Shown here piece by piece: positions 13,101 through 32,911 of a stretch of 64,000 nucleotides of DNA. This stretch comes from Litsea cubeba (taxonomy: Eukaryota; Streptophyta; Magnoliopsida; Laurales; Lauraceae). The stretch covers positions 97,452,858 to 97,516,857 of the forward strand of contig CM022948.1 of assembly GCA_012931725.1 (NCBI GenBank). Direction: 5' to 3'. The notes beneath the pieces are model-generated. The model had not been told where the DNA came from. It searched no databases and worked only from the letters and a program-made list of their open reading frames with translations. How positions within the stretch are numbered: position 1 is the stretch's first letter; every line of letters starts with the position of its first letter. A program made the position numbers and the translations under genes.

Positions 13101-16100
13101 TTATCAAAAGGAGGTGCTGAATTCGAAGTTATGTTGCAGTCGGAGCCGGATTTTGATTTGGATATCAAAGAGGAAGTGCAAGAAGAGTGCTCCAACTTCG
13201 GTCATGTGAAACATATCCATGTTGACAAGTGAGCATTATTTTCTAGATGAACAATGAATTTTATAACTATCTCATGTTTGCCCCATGATTTTCAAGTTCT
13301 TATTATTTTGCTTGCTCTAGCCGCCACCATTATATGATAGTTGCCCCATGTATAACTCTTTCTAGCCCACTTTCAAAAATTAGGCCAATACGCTGGGTGT
13401 GTGTATATATATAAACAATGGGAGTGGCCTTTTATTTTTATTTTTATGAATGGTTAAATGGGAGTGGCTTTGGATGTACCCAAATCTAGCATTGATGTGT
13501 ACTGATGTCTAATTGGGTGAACCATCCTTTGTGGACATGAAATTGAAACTGCATTATGTGGAATTCTGTTTTTCTGCTTTTTCCATCCCCAACCATTTCA
13601 GTATCTGAAAGGAATTGATCACATATTTGGGTGGAAAGCATTGTTAATATGGTAGTCAGCGTCATGGTATTGTGATATTATGCTAAAAGTATGATGTGAT
13701 TTTATCCATATAAAATTATTACGGTAACTACCATTGTTATCATTGGGATTTTCAAATGCACCTAAGTGATTCTTGTGATGACTGCATCTACTTGTTGGTT
13801 TGGTTCACTTGACTTTTTCCTTTTTTCTTTTTAATTTTGATTGGTAATGGGTAAAAGATTTATTAGAAAAAAGTCATGCAGAGATCAACGAGAATAAACA
13901 AAAGGGCACAAGAGCATGATACCCTACCCAAGAAACAGCTGCATAATGGACCCCAGCCACGGGCATTCTATCCACCCCTGGTTTGTTAAGTATTCAACAT
14001 ACTATTGGTGGATCAGAACTCATGATGAAAAATCCCATGCAAGTTAGAGGATCCTTTGATCTCATCAAAGTAAAACTGAAGCCTCCAAGGATTTGGACAG
14101 CTGTGAGAAACCAATCAATGCCATGTCTTGGAGACGGTGCAATTAGAATTCAATGTTATTGGATAACATCAGAGATCAAAATGAACTTCACTGAAGTAAA
14201 AACTACCGCAGAGTAGGAAATTGTTGTTGAAGCAAAAAAAATCAGATAAACATCAACCAACTGCAAAATCTTTTCACCAAAGGATATAGTCACACAACTG
14301 CAGAATCTCACCAACTGCTGAAGCATTTCCTGTAATCTGTCTAGAAGCTGAAAGCAAGATCAAAACAATTAGATCTCTCCCAAAAAACCCTTCATGCAGA
14401 CCCATATACAGGCCAGTTGGCTGTGCTAATGTAAATATGATCATAGGATTAGTGAAAGCTCATCAAAACCTAAAGCTGAAAGTCTGGAGAGTCTCGTGCA
14501 ACAAACAGAACTCAGATTCACACCTGGGATTGAATCATAAGGAAACTAAACAACTGTATTTTCCCTTGTTTTTCTGTTAGGGTCAACAAAAAATCTTCTC
14601 CAGACATTAAAAGACAATTAAAATAACAAAAGAAGATCTAAACCTCTCCATACATTTGAAGACGCCGTTTCTGAATGATTTTGGGCTATAGTGATGTTGA
14701 CATCAATAGTGTATATGGTTGATATCAGCCCCTGCCAGCCAGCAATGACAAAACTTATGGATCTGTACTCTGATACCAAGTTAAAATGAGTCTATTTGGA
14801 TCTAGGGTAGATGATTATTTTAAGTTGAAATGTGAATGACAGAGGACTAAGAGAAACAAGAGGAGAGTAATATTTTGAAAAGGTGATAAGTTAGCCAAGC
14901 TGGACAGATACTCTTCTCATTAATAAGGTTACATGGTATGGTGCTCCTCATGACTACATAAAATCTGAGCACTTGTGACATTAAATTTTTTATAAAATCC
15001 CTCTCTATAGGTTCTCATTAAAGAGATGAAGCTGCATGTTCATCTTTGGACATGACATTTGTCAATGATGTCCAAGAAGCTGCTCTTAGCAAGCTGAGGG
15101 CTCAAAGCAAAATTTAGATGGGTTATTATCCTAGCCCATAGGTTTCATGTAATTTTTATATTTTCAACAGTTGGCCATCAATCTTTGCTGTGATGGTGGC
15201 TGTATATTTCCCCATGTACTAAACTTCTGTCAGCCGGTAGTGTTCAGTGTTTGGGGAGAAAAATTTGACCAATGGGTCAGTGGTTGTCCTATTGCATGGT
15301 TTATTTTTTTTCTTTAGTAAAAGGGATGGCGCAGAAAAACGACTCAAATTTATCTTTTTTAGTTTAGGGAAAATTTCAAAACAGGGCTCAAGTTTTGCCC
15401 AGATTTCAAATCAGGACAATAAAAAACTGACATTTCAAATAAGGACTTAAGTCTTTCATTTTCATTTCAAATCAGGACATCCAGCAAGAATATGAATTTT
15501 CCGGCGACTTCTCATGTTATCACATCTTCTTCTTCCCTCCTCAATCAGGCATCATTCTCTCGGTTCTCAACCCCCAAGCCAAACAAAACCACAAACACCC
15601 GCCAGATGGATGAGACATGAGAGAACAAGAGAGGGAGGATGCTAGAATGATGAGGAGAGATGTTTGACTGGCTGGATGGATGATGGTGAGGGGATGTGGA
15701 TGGATGAAGATGGGGCTGGCCAAGTGCGATGATGGGATGATGGTGAGGGGATGTGGATGGATGAAGATGGGGCTGGCCAAGTGCGATGATGGGATGGAGA
15801 GAATGATGTGGAAGTTGATGTGCAGTTGGTTAGTTGGCAAGTTACAGGGTTAGATGGGTTCGGTTTTGGGTGGCTGGGAAATAGAGGGAAAGAACAGAGG
15901 AACTAAAGGAAAGAAAGAATAAAAGGAAAAAAAAATTAGAAAAAAGAAAAGAAGAGACAAGAAAGAGGAGAAACAGAGAAAGGATGGGGGGAGAAAGAAC
16001 GGTGGGCCGTATGGTTGGGGAGATAAGAGCAAGTAGAGGAAGAAAAGAAAAGAAAGAAGAACAGGAAAAGGGTCTGAGCACCTGGGATGATGATGGTGAT

Positions 16101-18152
16101 GAGAATGGGATGGTGATGAGAATTGAGATAGAAAGAAGTGAGATGCAGTTAGGCAGTTGGTTGTGCAAGTACTGGCCAAGACAGAGAAATGGGTAAGGGG
16201 TGTTTGCAGGTTGCAGGTTGGGTTCAGTGGGTTGGGTTTTATGGTGTGATGCAGGCTAGTTGAAGAAAGATGGATGATGCAGGTTTGGTTGGGAGGGAAG
16301 AAGCATGAGACTAGTAGCTGGAAAACTTATATTGTCGCCTGAAAAGTCATGTTTTCGCCGGATGTCCTGATTTGAAATATAAAAGAAAAACTTAAGCCCT
16401 GTGTTGAAATGTCATTTTTTTATTGTCCTGTTTTGAAATCTGGGCAAAACTTGAGCCCTCTTATGAAAATTTCCCTTTAGTTTATTATATAAAAATATTA
16501 TCTTATTAAGTTTTCATTATTTTTCATCATCATCAGCAAAGCCTTGCCCGAACTATGTTGGGGTCGGCTACATGAATTTTGTTTCTCCATAGTTCAGGTT
16601 GGCTACATGCATTCTTTTTCCCTTCTATTCTATCCCAAGCCAAATCCCTGCATATGTTGCACTTCTTCATATCTACCCATACTATTTCCATCTATGTCCT
16701 ATTTGGCCTACCCCTTCTCCTTGGTAGGCCATCAACCTGCATAGAAAATCTTTTACCCAACGACATTGTTGTTGGCCTACATTGGACATGTCCAAACCAT
16801 CTCAAACGGGTTTCTCTTAATTTATAACCCCTAAATTCTCTCAAAATCGATCATTTCTGATTCTATCATTCTTAGTTTTACCACACATCCATTTCAACAT
16901 TATCATCTCTGTTACACTCGGCGAAAGCTTTGCGAGTTTTTACTGCCGGCCCTTACCCTAGATAAAGGAGGGTTGCATGAGGTAGGTTGACAACCAGCGT
17001 AAAACTTCTTTTACAATCCATCATCTTTTTTAAGTTTTCATTGCTTTCTTTTATTTATATGCCCAAATTTATTATGCTTTCATGTTGAAGATAATACAAT
17101 CACATCATTGAAGATTTCAACTGTATGACTTTGCTAAGTGCCAAATTATGTATTTATCAGGAATAGCTCTGGTTATGTATATTTGCGGTTTGATAGTGTG
17201 GCAGCATCAGTTGGTGCTCAACGTGCAATGCATATGCGGTGGTTTGCACGCCGGTTGATCTCAGCCATATTTATGGTATTATACTTTTTACTCATCCTGT
17301 GTACCTTCCTATTTTTGCATTTAGGGTGTATTTGGATAAATGAAAACAGTAATCATTGCATCCAAAACTGGAATAGAATGTTCTTGCTAGCAGTAGAACA
17401 GTACTACAGAAACTTATATTTTCCTCTCATATTTGATCGTCTGGAGAATTTTCTTTTTAAACCCTGAGCAGAAGTATGAGGAAAGATTTTTTTTCCCCCT
17501 TTTTTTATTTTCAAAAGCTGCTTTCCACCAAGAAATTTGAAGGTGCTTTTTTTTCCCCATCTGGCTTTGCCATTATTTTGCACTTTAAGCCAGTTTTACA
17601 TATGAACGACTGAAATTTAAATCTTTTTTGCTGGGTTGAAAATGTTCAAATTTGAAAGTCATACCCATCACCTGCTCTAATTGTCAGATTCGTCACTCAC
17701 ATTTCTGAACATCTGAGTTTCTGTGGCTGGAGCATGATGTCAAAGCCGCAAACCAAACATTTATGAACGTCTGTTGTGATATGGATTTGATAGGGTTCAT
17801 TTGGGCTCAGGTTAGGTTTAGTATATGTTACTTGTGGATGAATGTGGCAAAATTTATAGTTTGTATCCTTGGATGAGGAGTATGTTAAAGTGGACACATT
17901 GTAAAAGGACCAGTCCAGAAAATGCAGCCAGTGCTCCCAAAAAATTCTTTAGGGCACATTAGGGCCATCTCCTGATTCTTTAAATTGGGTATGAATCAGA
18001 ACATATCCAGTTTCTTACAAGTTTGTGACTTCATACACCGCTGCACAAGGGCATTAAGTTGATGTGTTTAGTTTTTCACTTTTGATCTTCAATAACTATT
18101 TTTCTTGCAGCGGCCTCACGAGTATGAAGCAAAATTTGGAAATGCTGCTTGA
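1104..18152 (+). CDS. RBM39/CAPER-like (CC1-type) RNA-binding splicing factor, 3' twelve exons
   Basis: Nuclear splicing factor of the U2AF65-related CC1/RBM39 family. Exons with GT-AG borders: 1104-1182, 1324-1380, 2788-2843, 6121-6346, 10831-10917, 11026-11100, 11194-11277, 12721-12785, 12872-13070, 13140-13228, 17161-17275, 18111-18152 (TGA). The first reads RFKEKKE...DPERDQRTVFAYQ, the usual lead-in to RRM1. RRM1 spans exons 1-4; the linker KPSEAEK and RRM2 (RNP2 KLYVGNL, RNP1 KGFGFVQF) span exons 4-7. DDDDGGGLSLNARSRAMLMQKL follows in exons 7-8, then SECLLLKNMFDP opens the C-terminal UHM, which ends in WFARRLISAIF and YEAKFGNAA. In this family the UHM binds UHM-ligand motifs of splicing factors such as SF3B1. 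The N-terminal RS domain lies off the left edge. Exon 4 carries two opposite one-base frameshifts, so as given the frame stops in RRM1; every other exon and splice site is clean. A damaged copy or an assembly error is possible. Confidence 0.93.
1703..2583. mobile_element. Non-autonomous hAT element, perfect 12-bp TIR and 8-bp TSD
   Basis: TAGGGCTGTCAA at 1703-1714 is exactly inverted at 2572-2583. The 881-bp unit is flanked by the direct 8-bp repeat ATGAGGCG (1695-1702 and 2584-2591). An 8-bp TSD with a TAGGG-type TIR marks the hAT superfamily. Subterminal regions are rich in GGGCCGGGC motifs; the interior is AT-rich with many AGAATCA/ATAAGAA repeats and no transposase. It sits in the intron after the 1324-1380 exon. 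Confidence 0.93.
2844..6120 (+). other. RBM39-like intron 3
   Basis: A 3.3-kb intron with no recognisable gene. It contains an (ATT)n tract near 5219-5234, a G-run cluster at 5235-5273 and a C-run cluster at 5340-5364. A GGCC-rich patch at 4705-4810 resembles subterminal hAT sequence, but I found no paired ends for it. Confidence 0.55.
6121..6346 (+). other. RBM39-like exon 4 with +1 and -1 frameshifts
   Basis: The exon opens with YIEFYDAMSV in frame, then gains one base at about 6151-6152 (AA), so the next stretch (PMAIALSG...KPSEAEK) lies in the +1 frame. One base is missing at about 6227-6229, and the original frame returns for STASAGGSS and KLYVGNLHF. Read without correction, the frame stops at TAA 6206-6208, inside RRM1. 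The donor at 6347 (GTGATG) and the acceptor ending at 6120 (CAG) are intact. Confidence 0.85.
7330..8620 (-). pseudogene. Decayed hAT transposase (BED finger plus DUF659 type)
   Basis: On the minus strand, split by stops and frame changes, the order of the family is visible: a BED-like segment (ITRFK, a stop, then HLANVQGNVAAC) near 8530-8620; EIVEEMKTLINHVKQQR just after it; an acidic DEDLQ segment near 8390; FLVYSLDGTVFEKS near 7740-7780; QIVLDND near 7650; FGLPCATHCINLKLEDI near 7530-7590; and KKFTKTRSP...RFSSHFLAL near 7380-7450. The last four are the DUF659 and following catalytic region of plant hAT transposases. Too many lesions remain for any product. It lies inverted in intron 4 of the RBM39-like gene. 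I could not find its TIRs. Confidence 0.85.
8795..9200. repeat. Degenerate tandem repeat, unit about 135-140 bp
   Basis: Two and a half diverged copies share, in order, an A-rich stretch, a TTTGTGGGAAACATGGAT-like block, AAGTTAGAAGGCA, and a GGTCTGCCACTTTGA-like block followed by a poly(T) run. It adjoins the hAT relic and may be an internal non-coding part of the same element. Confidence 0.55.
9201..10830 (+). other. Remainder of RBM39-like intron 4
   Basis: AT-rich intron sequence with no recognised gene. A segment at 9590-9700 repeats CGATACATCGGTAGATATG-like and CATCGGTCAATATTTTGAT motifs and could be a terminal part of the neighbouring transposon, but no mirrored copy was found. Confidence 0.45.
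11278..12720 (+). other. RBM39-like intron 7
   Basis: A 1.4-kb intron between the DDDDGGGL and SLNARSRAM exons. The 115-codon ORF at 11363-11710 has no domain and does not match the neighbouring exons. Nothing else is recognised. Confidence 0.6.
13229..14758 (+). other. 5' part of RBM39-like intron 10
   Basis: No gene recognised. The A-rich segment from about 13850 to 14758 lies next to a reversed tRNA-Met-type primer site and may be the short interior of a degenerate LTR/TRIM element. Confidence 0.4.
14759..14985 (-). mobile_element. Possible LTR remnant with tRNA-iMet-type primer binding site
   Basis: CTCTGATACCAAG near 14768-14780 is the reverse complement of the primer site TGGTATCAGAG used by Ty1/copia and TRIM elements. 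Reading leftward, about 200 bp to its right (from TGTCACAAG near 14984) would be the LTR. No second LTR or coding region was found, so this is tentative. Confidence 0.35.
15367..16475. mobile_element. Non-autonomous Mutator-like element, ~145-bp TIRs, 9-bp TSD
   Basis: The ends are long imperfect inverted repeats: GGGAAAATTTC and about 145 bp onward from 15367 matches the reverse complement of the right end (to 16475), with shared blocks GGGCTCAAGTTTTGCCCAG, AGGACAATAAAAAA and TTTCAAATCAGGACATCC. The perfect 9-bp repeat TTTAGTTTA flanks it (15358-15366 and 16476-16484). Nine-base TSDs with long TIRs define MULEs. The interior is purine-rich (GATGG and GAAAG tracts) and codes for nothing recognisable. 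It lies in intron 10 of the RBM39-like gene. Confidence 0.93.
15678..15791. repeat. Two tandem 57-bp units inside the MULE
   Basis: GGATGATGGTGAGGGGATG starts at 15678 and again at 15735. The two copies are essentially identical over the unit, which ends CCAAGTGCGATGATG. Confidence 0.85.
16525..16900 (-). mobile_element. RTE-clade LINE 3' end (truncated)
   Basis: On the minus strand the sequence encodes LRETRLRWFGHVQCRP and, further on, LPRRRGRPNR, the C-terminal signature of plant RTE reverse transcriptases. It then runs through the conserved GTAGCCGACCCC / AGGCTTTG tail to a GATGATGATG end at 16525. It is 5'-truncated and has no open reading frame. It abuts the MULE on its right. Confidence 0.75.
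17276..18110 (+). other. Last intron of the RBM39-like gene
   Basis: Intron between the UHM exon ending SAIFM and the terminal exon. AT-rich, nothing recognised. Confidence 0.7.
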
Positions 18153-21100
18153 GCTATTTTGCAAATTTATGGTCGTGAAATTCCTGGAAACGCTGATCAA
18201 TTAGGTAGCAAATGTTGGGATGCCTCTACATTTGTCTACAGAACACTGTTGGAAGATGTAAAAATGTGGTTTCCCGGCATTTTGAGCATTTTGTTCACTT
18301 TTGAGATCCGCCCAGAAAAAATTAGGTTGTTGATGGTTTGAGATCAGGTTAGTGTGGGAAATTGACTGACAAATGGAAAGTATCAATGTTTTTATGTAAT
18401 CGTATGCAATGTTCCTTAGGCAAATCAATTGGCGTATTTTAACATCTCTGTATTCATTGTTTTGAAACGGGATGATGCAGTATTTATTCTTGTCTCACTC
18501 AGTTAGTATGTTAGGAAGATTATGTCACTTGCTTTCCTGTTAGAATTATGTTTTCAACAATTGAGCTAAGTGACTTGCCTTATCATCATTGCGTGTTCAG
18601 AAAAGACGAAATCTGTGTTTCATTTCATGACGCTCACTAAATGAATTATTTTTCTCGACTGATTGTAAAGATTAGCTCAATTTAATGTCTCACTATGTTT
18701 GAAATCAAGCTTCTTGACTGAAGTAAGTGGCTGCGAATCCTGCTAGTTTTATGTCTGCGTCTAGACCTAGCATGGATGCATGGAGTCTATGGAAGTGAGA
18801 AACTCAATGGCCTGCTTGCATCTTTAATGAACTAATAAGAGCAGGTAACAAAGTTTACACACTGAGCCTGATTACACTTACCATTACAGAGGTGAAAGAA
18901 GTGCCATTTATGGCCTTCTATTCACCGATCTGAGAACTCCTTGAAAAGGAGTTCCTACTTATAGGGATTATTTGAGATAATGCCTTTAGGGCGAGGGCTC
19001 ACTAGCTCTACTTCACCTCCTGGGTATGGTATGGAAAGGCTTCAAATGGAGCAAAATGCCCTTCTGAATCATTCCCATATCGTTTGTACCCGGTATGGAG
19101 CCAGCATCGGTCGTTCCACCTGCGGGTGAGGTTCTCGCTCTTCCGTGCTACCTAAACCCCAGAGTCCAAACCACCCTGCAAGGGAGCTTCCTACCGCGAG
19201 TTCCCCTTTTGCTCATTCTCAGCAGGGGATGGAATTTGTTAGGTTGATAGCAGTCATTGCCGTCTTGTACGCTTCACTGCTTAAAGCACCTAAATGTCGA
19301 GGGCGGTGTTTCACAGCTTTTCAACACAGGATTGGCTCGTCAACTTCTTCAAGAGGTTGTGAACAGTCACCTCATCAACCCCGGGTATGCCGGTGGCTAG
19401 CAGAGGCTGCGTGGAGGACTACTTCTGACTGCCGAGCTTCACTGTCTCACTCTATATGATAAAGGAAAGGGACTACTCCCGACTGCCGAGCTTCACTGTC
19501 GTCTCACTCTATATGATATAAAGGAAAGGGGCAAAAGGAGCTGGAAGGTCAATTTTGGTAATTCTACAAATGGTGGGGGTTTTATGAGAGAAATTGCCTT
19601 TTTGAAGGGCGGGCTTCCCGGTGAGGTGAAGCACGTCCTGCCTTTTGAGAATTACAGGTGACTTGATTGCAGCTCAACTGAATTTTAAGGATCCTGAAAA
19701 GTTTGCATTGATGACAGGAAATATATTGGACCTATAACCTGTATATATATAGAGGGCACACGAAGTAGCAAAATATTGGATTTGCTCTTTGTAGTTTCCT
19801 AGATAAGCAATACCATAAAATTTATTGAACGGATCTACTTTCTGATTTTTTGGAACGAGCAATGGTGAAAAACTAGGGTAAAGATGTTTTGGGTCACATT
19901 TGCCAACCAAATTCTCTGGAAAAAGATTAAATTTCCACAATAATGGTTAATTCCCAAAGACTTGGGCCATCTGATATCCTCATTTGGGAGGGTTCATAGG
20001 TGTGAGCCCTGTGATATGGAAATCATCAGTGGAATGGAGAAGGTATAAATTTTCAAGTCCCTGGATTCCTCACCAAACTCGACAAGCATCCTCAGTTATA
20101 CAAATCATGATGAAAGCCTTATTTCGGGCAGTGAGGCACCTGTTACCAAACGTGACCAGGCATGTTTGTGCAACCATTTTAAAAAAAAAAAAAAAATGTC
20201 CCAGGTTTTGTGCATCAAAATGAACTAAATTTTTCATGATTCCATGGATTTTCCCATGGGAGGGAGTCGGAATGAGTTTTATGTGGAAAGCAAAAAAAGG
20301 TTTTCTGCAGTGGAGTGCAAACACACCACGGATTCTGCTCTCTATGGACTTCCATTTCTATTAGAGTACCTCACATAGGAAATTGAAACTCTCTCTAATC
20401 CTCTCTATTGAGAAAAATGTGCCGCACCAAATGGTTGAAAATGAATTGATATATTCCTATTCCTCTCTAGCACAAATTCCTTTGATCACACGAACGCACC
20501 CTAACCACATTTGTGCGACTCTTTGGAAAACCAATTCTACAGAGAAAAAATTGCATTTCCCACAGAAAACCTTTTCCAACATCCCCCATTGGAAATGGTA
20601 TTCCGTGCAATTGCCAAAGAGTTAGTTAAGTTTTTCCAATTTTCATTGATGAAAAGCAGCTGAACCAATTATGAAATTTTAAATGCCACGGAAAAGCATT
20701 TTCACTTTTCATGCATTTTTCATGTAAAAGCGACCAAACAAACGTACCCGAAGACTGATTAAGATTTATGATTGTCTACTGCTTTTCTGAAGAAATGATG
20801 GGCCACTTACCAATATTAAAAAAGGGAGCAGTACCTTTTTTTTTTTCTATATTTTGTTGGTTTTTCATAAACGTATATGCTAGTATGGATAAAATTTTAT
20901 AAGATTTCCTTCAAAACCCATGACCCATCTGAATTTCTACTGATTGCCTGTGACGACTGGCACGAATCCAAATGGATTGCAGAGTGGAAGAGTGCAGGAG
21001 AATTTCTCCTGCTTGGAATTTGAGTAATGCAGATTCCGTTCAGTTCAAAGATGATAGAACAAGGGCTTTATTAATCGTTCAGTTAAAAAATAAACACATT

Positions 21101-21450
21101 AAACTTACTCATTCATCAAAATCTATGAGATAGAAAATCAAAATGAGTTCGCAGACAACAACCACCATCATTTTACATTTTATGCATGGATTGATGGGTA
21201 AAGAGCCCATCTAATTGTGAATTACTTTCATCCACTGGCGGTTGGCAGTGACCACCATACATTGCTTGTTGGTGACTGCTGCTGGATCTCCATGTTTGGC
21301 TTCTGCCATGGGCTGCCCATGATTTAAAATAAATTAATGAGAAGAAAAAAAAATGATTGGAAAGATTGAATACCTTTTCTTTTAATTGCAGAACATCAAA
21401 ACAATTTCGTTTTTCAGAAAAAACTTATGTACATTACATATCAATCAGCA
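18153..21450. other. Intergenic region between convergent RBM39-like and 5-FCL genes
   Basis: Holds the 3' UTRs of both neighbours. On the minus strand AATAAA at 21072-21067 is a possible poly(A) signal for 5-FCL. A GC-richer segment at 18950-19530 contains a short tandem duplication. No gene recognised. Confidence 0.55.
19418..19530. repeat. Tandem duplication, about 54 bp twice
   Basis: ACTACT(T/C)C(T/C)GACTGCCGAG begins at 19418 and 19472; each copy ends in TATATGAT(AT)AAAGGAAAGGG. The second copy has small insertions (GTC, AT). Confidence 0.8.
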
Positions 21451-31442
<9,992 letters not shown>

Positions 31443-31528
31443 TTCTTCTATATCTGTTTTCTATGAGTCGGTTCTCAGAATGAAAGAAATAAGAAGGAAC
31501 ATGAATCGTGGGGGAACCGCGAGACAGC

Positions 31529-31541
31529 TTATAATTATAAG
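31529..31541 (-). promoter_or_regulatory. 5FCL: Possible TATA element of 5-FCL
   Basis: The near-palindrome CTTATAATTATAAG lies about 90 bp upstream of the chosen ATG on the minus strand. That distance is short but workable for a plant TATA box and 5' UTR. Position and composition are the only evidence. Confidence 0.35.
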
Positions 31542-31542
31542 G

Positions 31543-32281
31543 CTTTTAGCTCTTTATGATTCCTGATGAGCCTAACTCCCTGCGACCCACAGATCCCCTG
31601 TCCGAACCTGCACGTTTTTCGTATGGGCGCTCATTTACCCACCCCCTTTTTTAACCTCGCACCACAGTTTTGTCCCCTTGGAAATCGTGTGACGAAGACT
31701 GCCGGCTCAGCTGATTTTATGCCCGGGGATTCGCAATTTTTTTTCTTTCTGTACGACGCATGCACTGCTGCCGTGGCCTTTTCCATCTCGGGACGCGTGC
31801 CTTTTCAAAGCATGACATTATTGGCGTCTCCTGTACTAGTGACGCAAGCGGGTCCCGGTATACAGTCAATAGAAACTTTGACCGGCCATATCATGCTCAT
31901 CTGAACTCCGATGGATGAGCGGTTTGGTTTTTCGGATTCGTGATGACGAGCACCACTCAATAGCATTGACTGATTTTGAATCCAATGATCAAAATTTTTT
32001 TTTGGACCAAATGAAATTAGGGGTGCACATAGGCGGTTTGAATCGGTTTAGATGGGAAACCATCAATCAATATTTCTGAAATTGATGCTTAAAAAGGCGA
32101 GGGTGCACTGGCCGTCACCATCTTTCTCTACAAATTTATGAAGGGCGCTCATTTTAGTTGTGCCACCCCTATGATGGGACTTCAATAGGCCTCATAATGA
32201 TGATAATGAAGCTCTAAAAACAAATGGATGGGATGGCCTCATTGGTTCCAATTCTTTATAGACTCATACACTAAGACTACC
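31543..32281. other. Intergenic region between divergent 5-FCL and MULE-OTU genes
   Basis: No gene recognised. TAGGGGTGCACA at 32018 and its near inverse TGTGCCACCCCTA ending at 32171 could bound a 154-bp hAT-like MITE, but no 8-bp TSD flanks them. Confidence 0.4.
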
Positions 32282-32520
32282 CAAATGGGATGGGATGGCC
32301 ACGTGCATCAAGTCCAAGGAACCAGATGGGGTGGCCACCTGCATCAAGTCCAAGGACTAACATGGGATGGCCACGTGCATCAAGTCTAAGGAACCAGATG
32401 GGGTGGCCACCTGCATCAAGTCCAAGGACTAACATGGGATGGCCACGTGCATCAAGTCCAAGGAACCAGATGGGGTGGCCACCTGCATAAAGTCCAAGGA
32501 CTAACAAGGGATGGCCATGT
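32282..32520. repeat. Minisatellite, 72-bp unit, about 3.3 copies
   Basis: The unit is itself a dimer: GATGGGATGGCCACGTGCAT...AAGGAACCA alternates with GATGGGGTGGCCACCTGCAT...AAGGACTAACA. Because 72 is divisible by three, both strands stay open, giving spurious repetitive ORFs. Confidence 0.92.
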
Positions 32521-32559
32521 GTGTTCGACTGTCTATGCCTCTATGGTCATAGGCATGAT

Positions 32560-32911
32560 ATACTATTATAGGTGATTTTACCACACCAGCTGTCTGGTCA
32601 TTGTAAAAAAATTCAGAAGAAGGAGAGAAGTAGAACAAGAAAAAAATCCAGAAGAAAGAGAGAAGTAGAACAAGAAGAAGAAAGCGGCAGCAAGGCGTCA
32701 ACGAGTCGACCACTGAGCACAGTTACTCTCGTCTCTTCCTTTCTTTGTTTTTTTTTTCTAGCAACTGAAGTATTGAATACTCTCCATCTCCTTTTCTCCT
32801 CCTCGCTCTTCTTTTGTTTTTCTTTTTTCCTATTATTTTTTTTTACAGCCGGGACTAGATTTCTCTGTGAAAAAGTAAAACGAAGAATCAGATTTTAGAT
32901 TCCGCATTAAC
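32560..32911 (+). other. Putative 5' leader of the MULE-OTU gene
   Basis: Purine-rich then pyrimidine-rich sequence before the ATG at 32912. A 25-30-bp block ending AGAGAGAAGTAGAACAAGAA is repeated in tandem around 32615-32675. No coding similarity. Confidence 0.4.

Noticed and set aside
15842..16179. 108- and 109-codon minus-strand ORFs rich in Phe/Ser/Leu
   Set aside because: They lie in the purine-rich interior of the Mutator-like element and have no domain or codon bias.
32018..32171. 154-bp possible hAT MITE with TAGGGGTG ends
   Set aside because: The short TIRs match but the flanks give no 8-bp TSD.
32277..32507. Repetitive ORFs on both strands
   Set aside because: Result of the 72-bp minisatellite period being a multiple of three.
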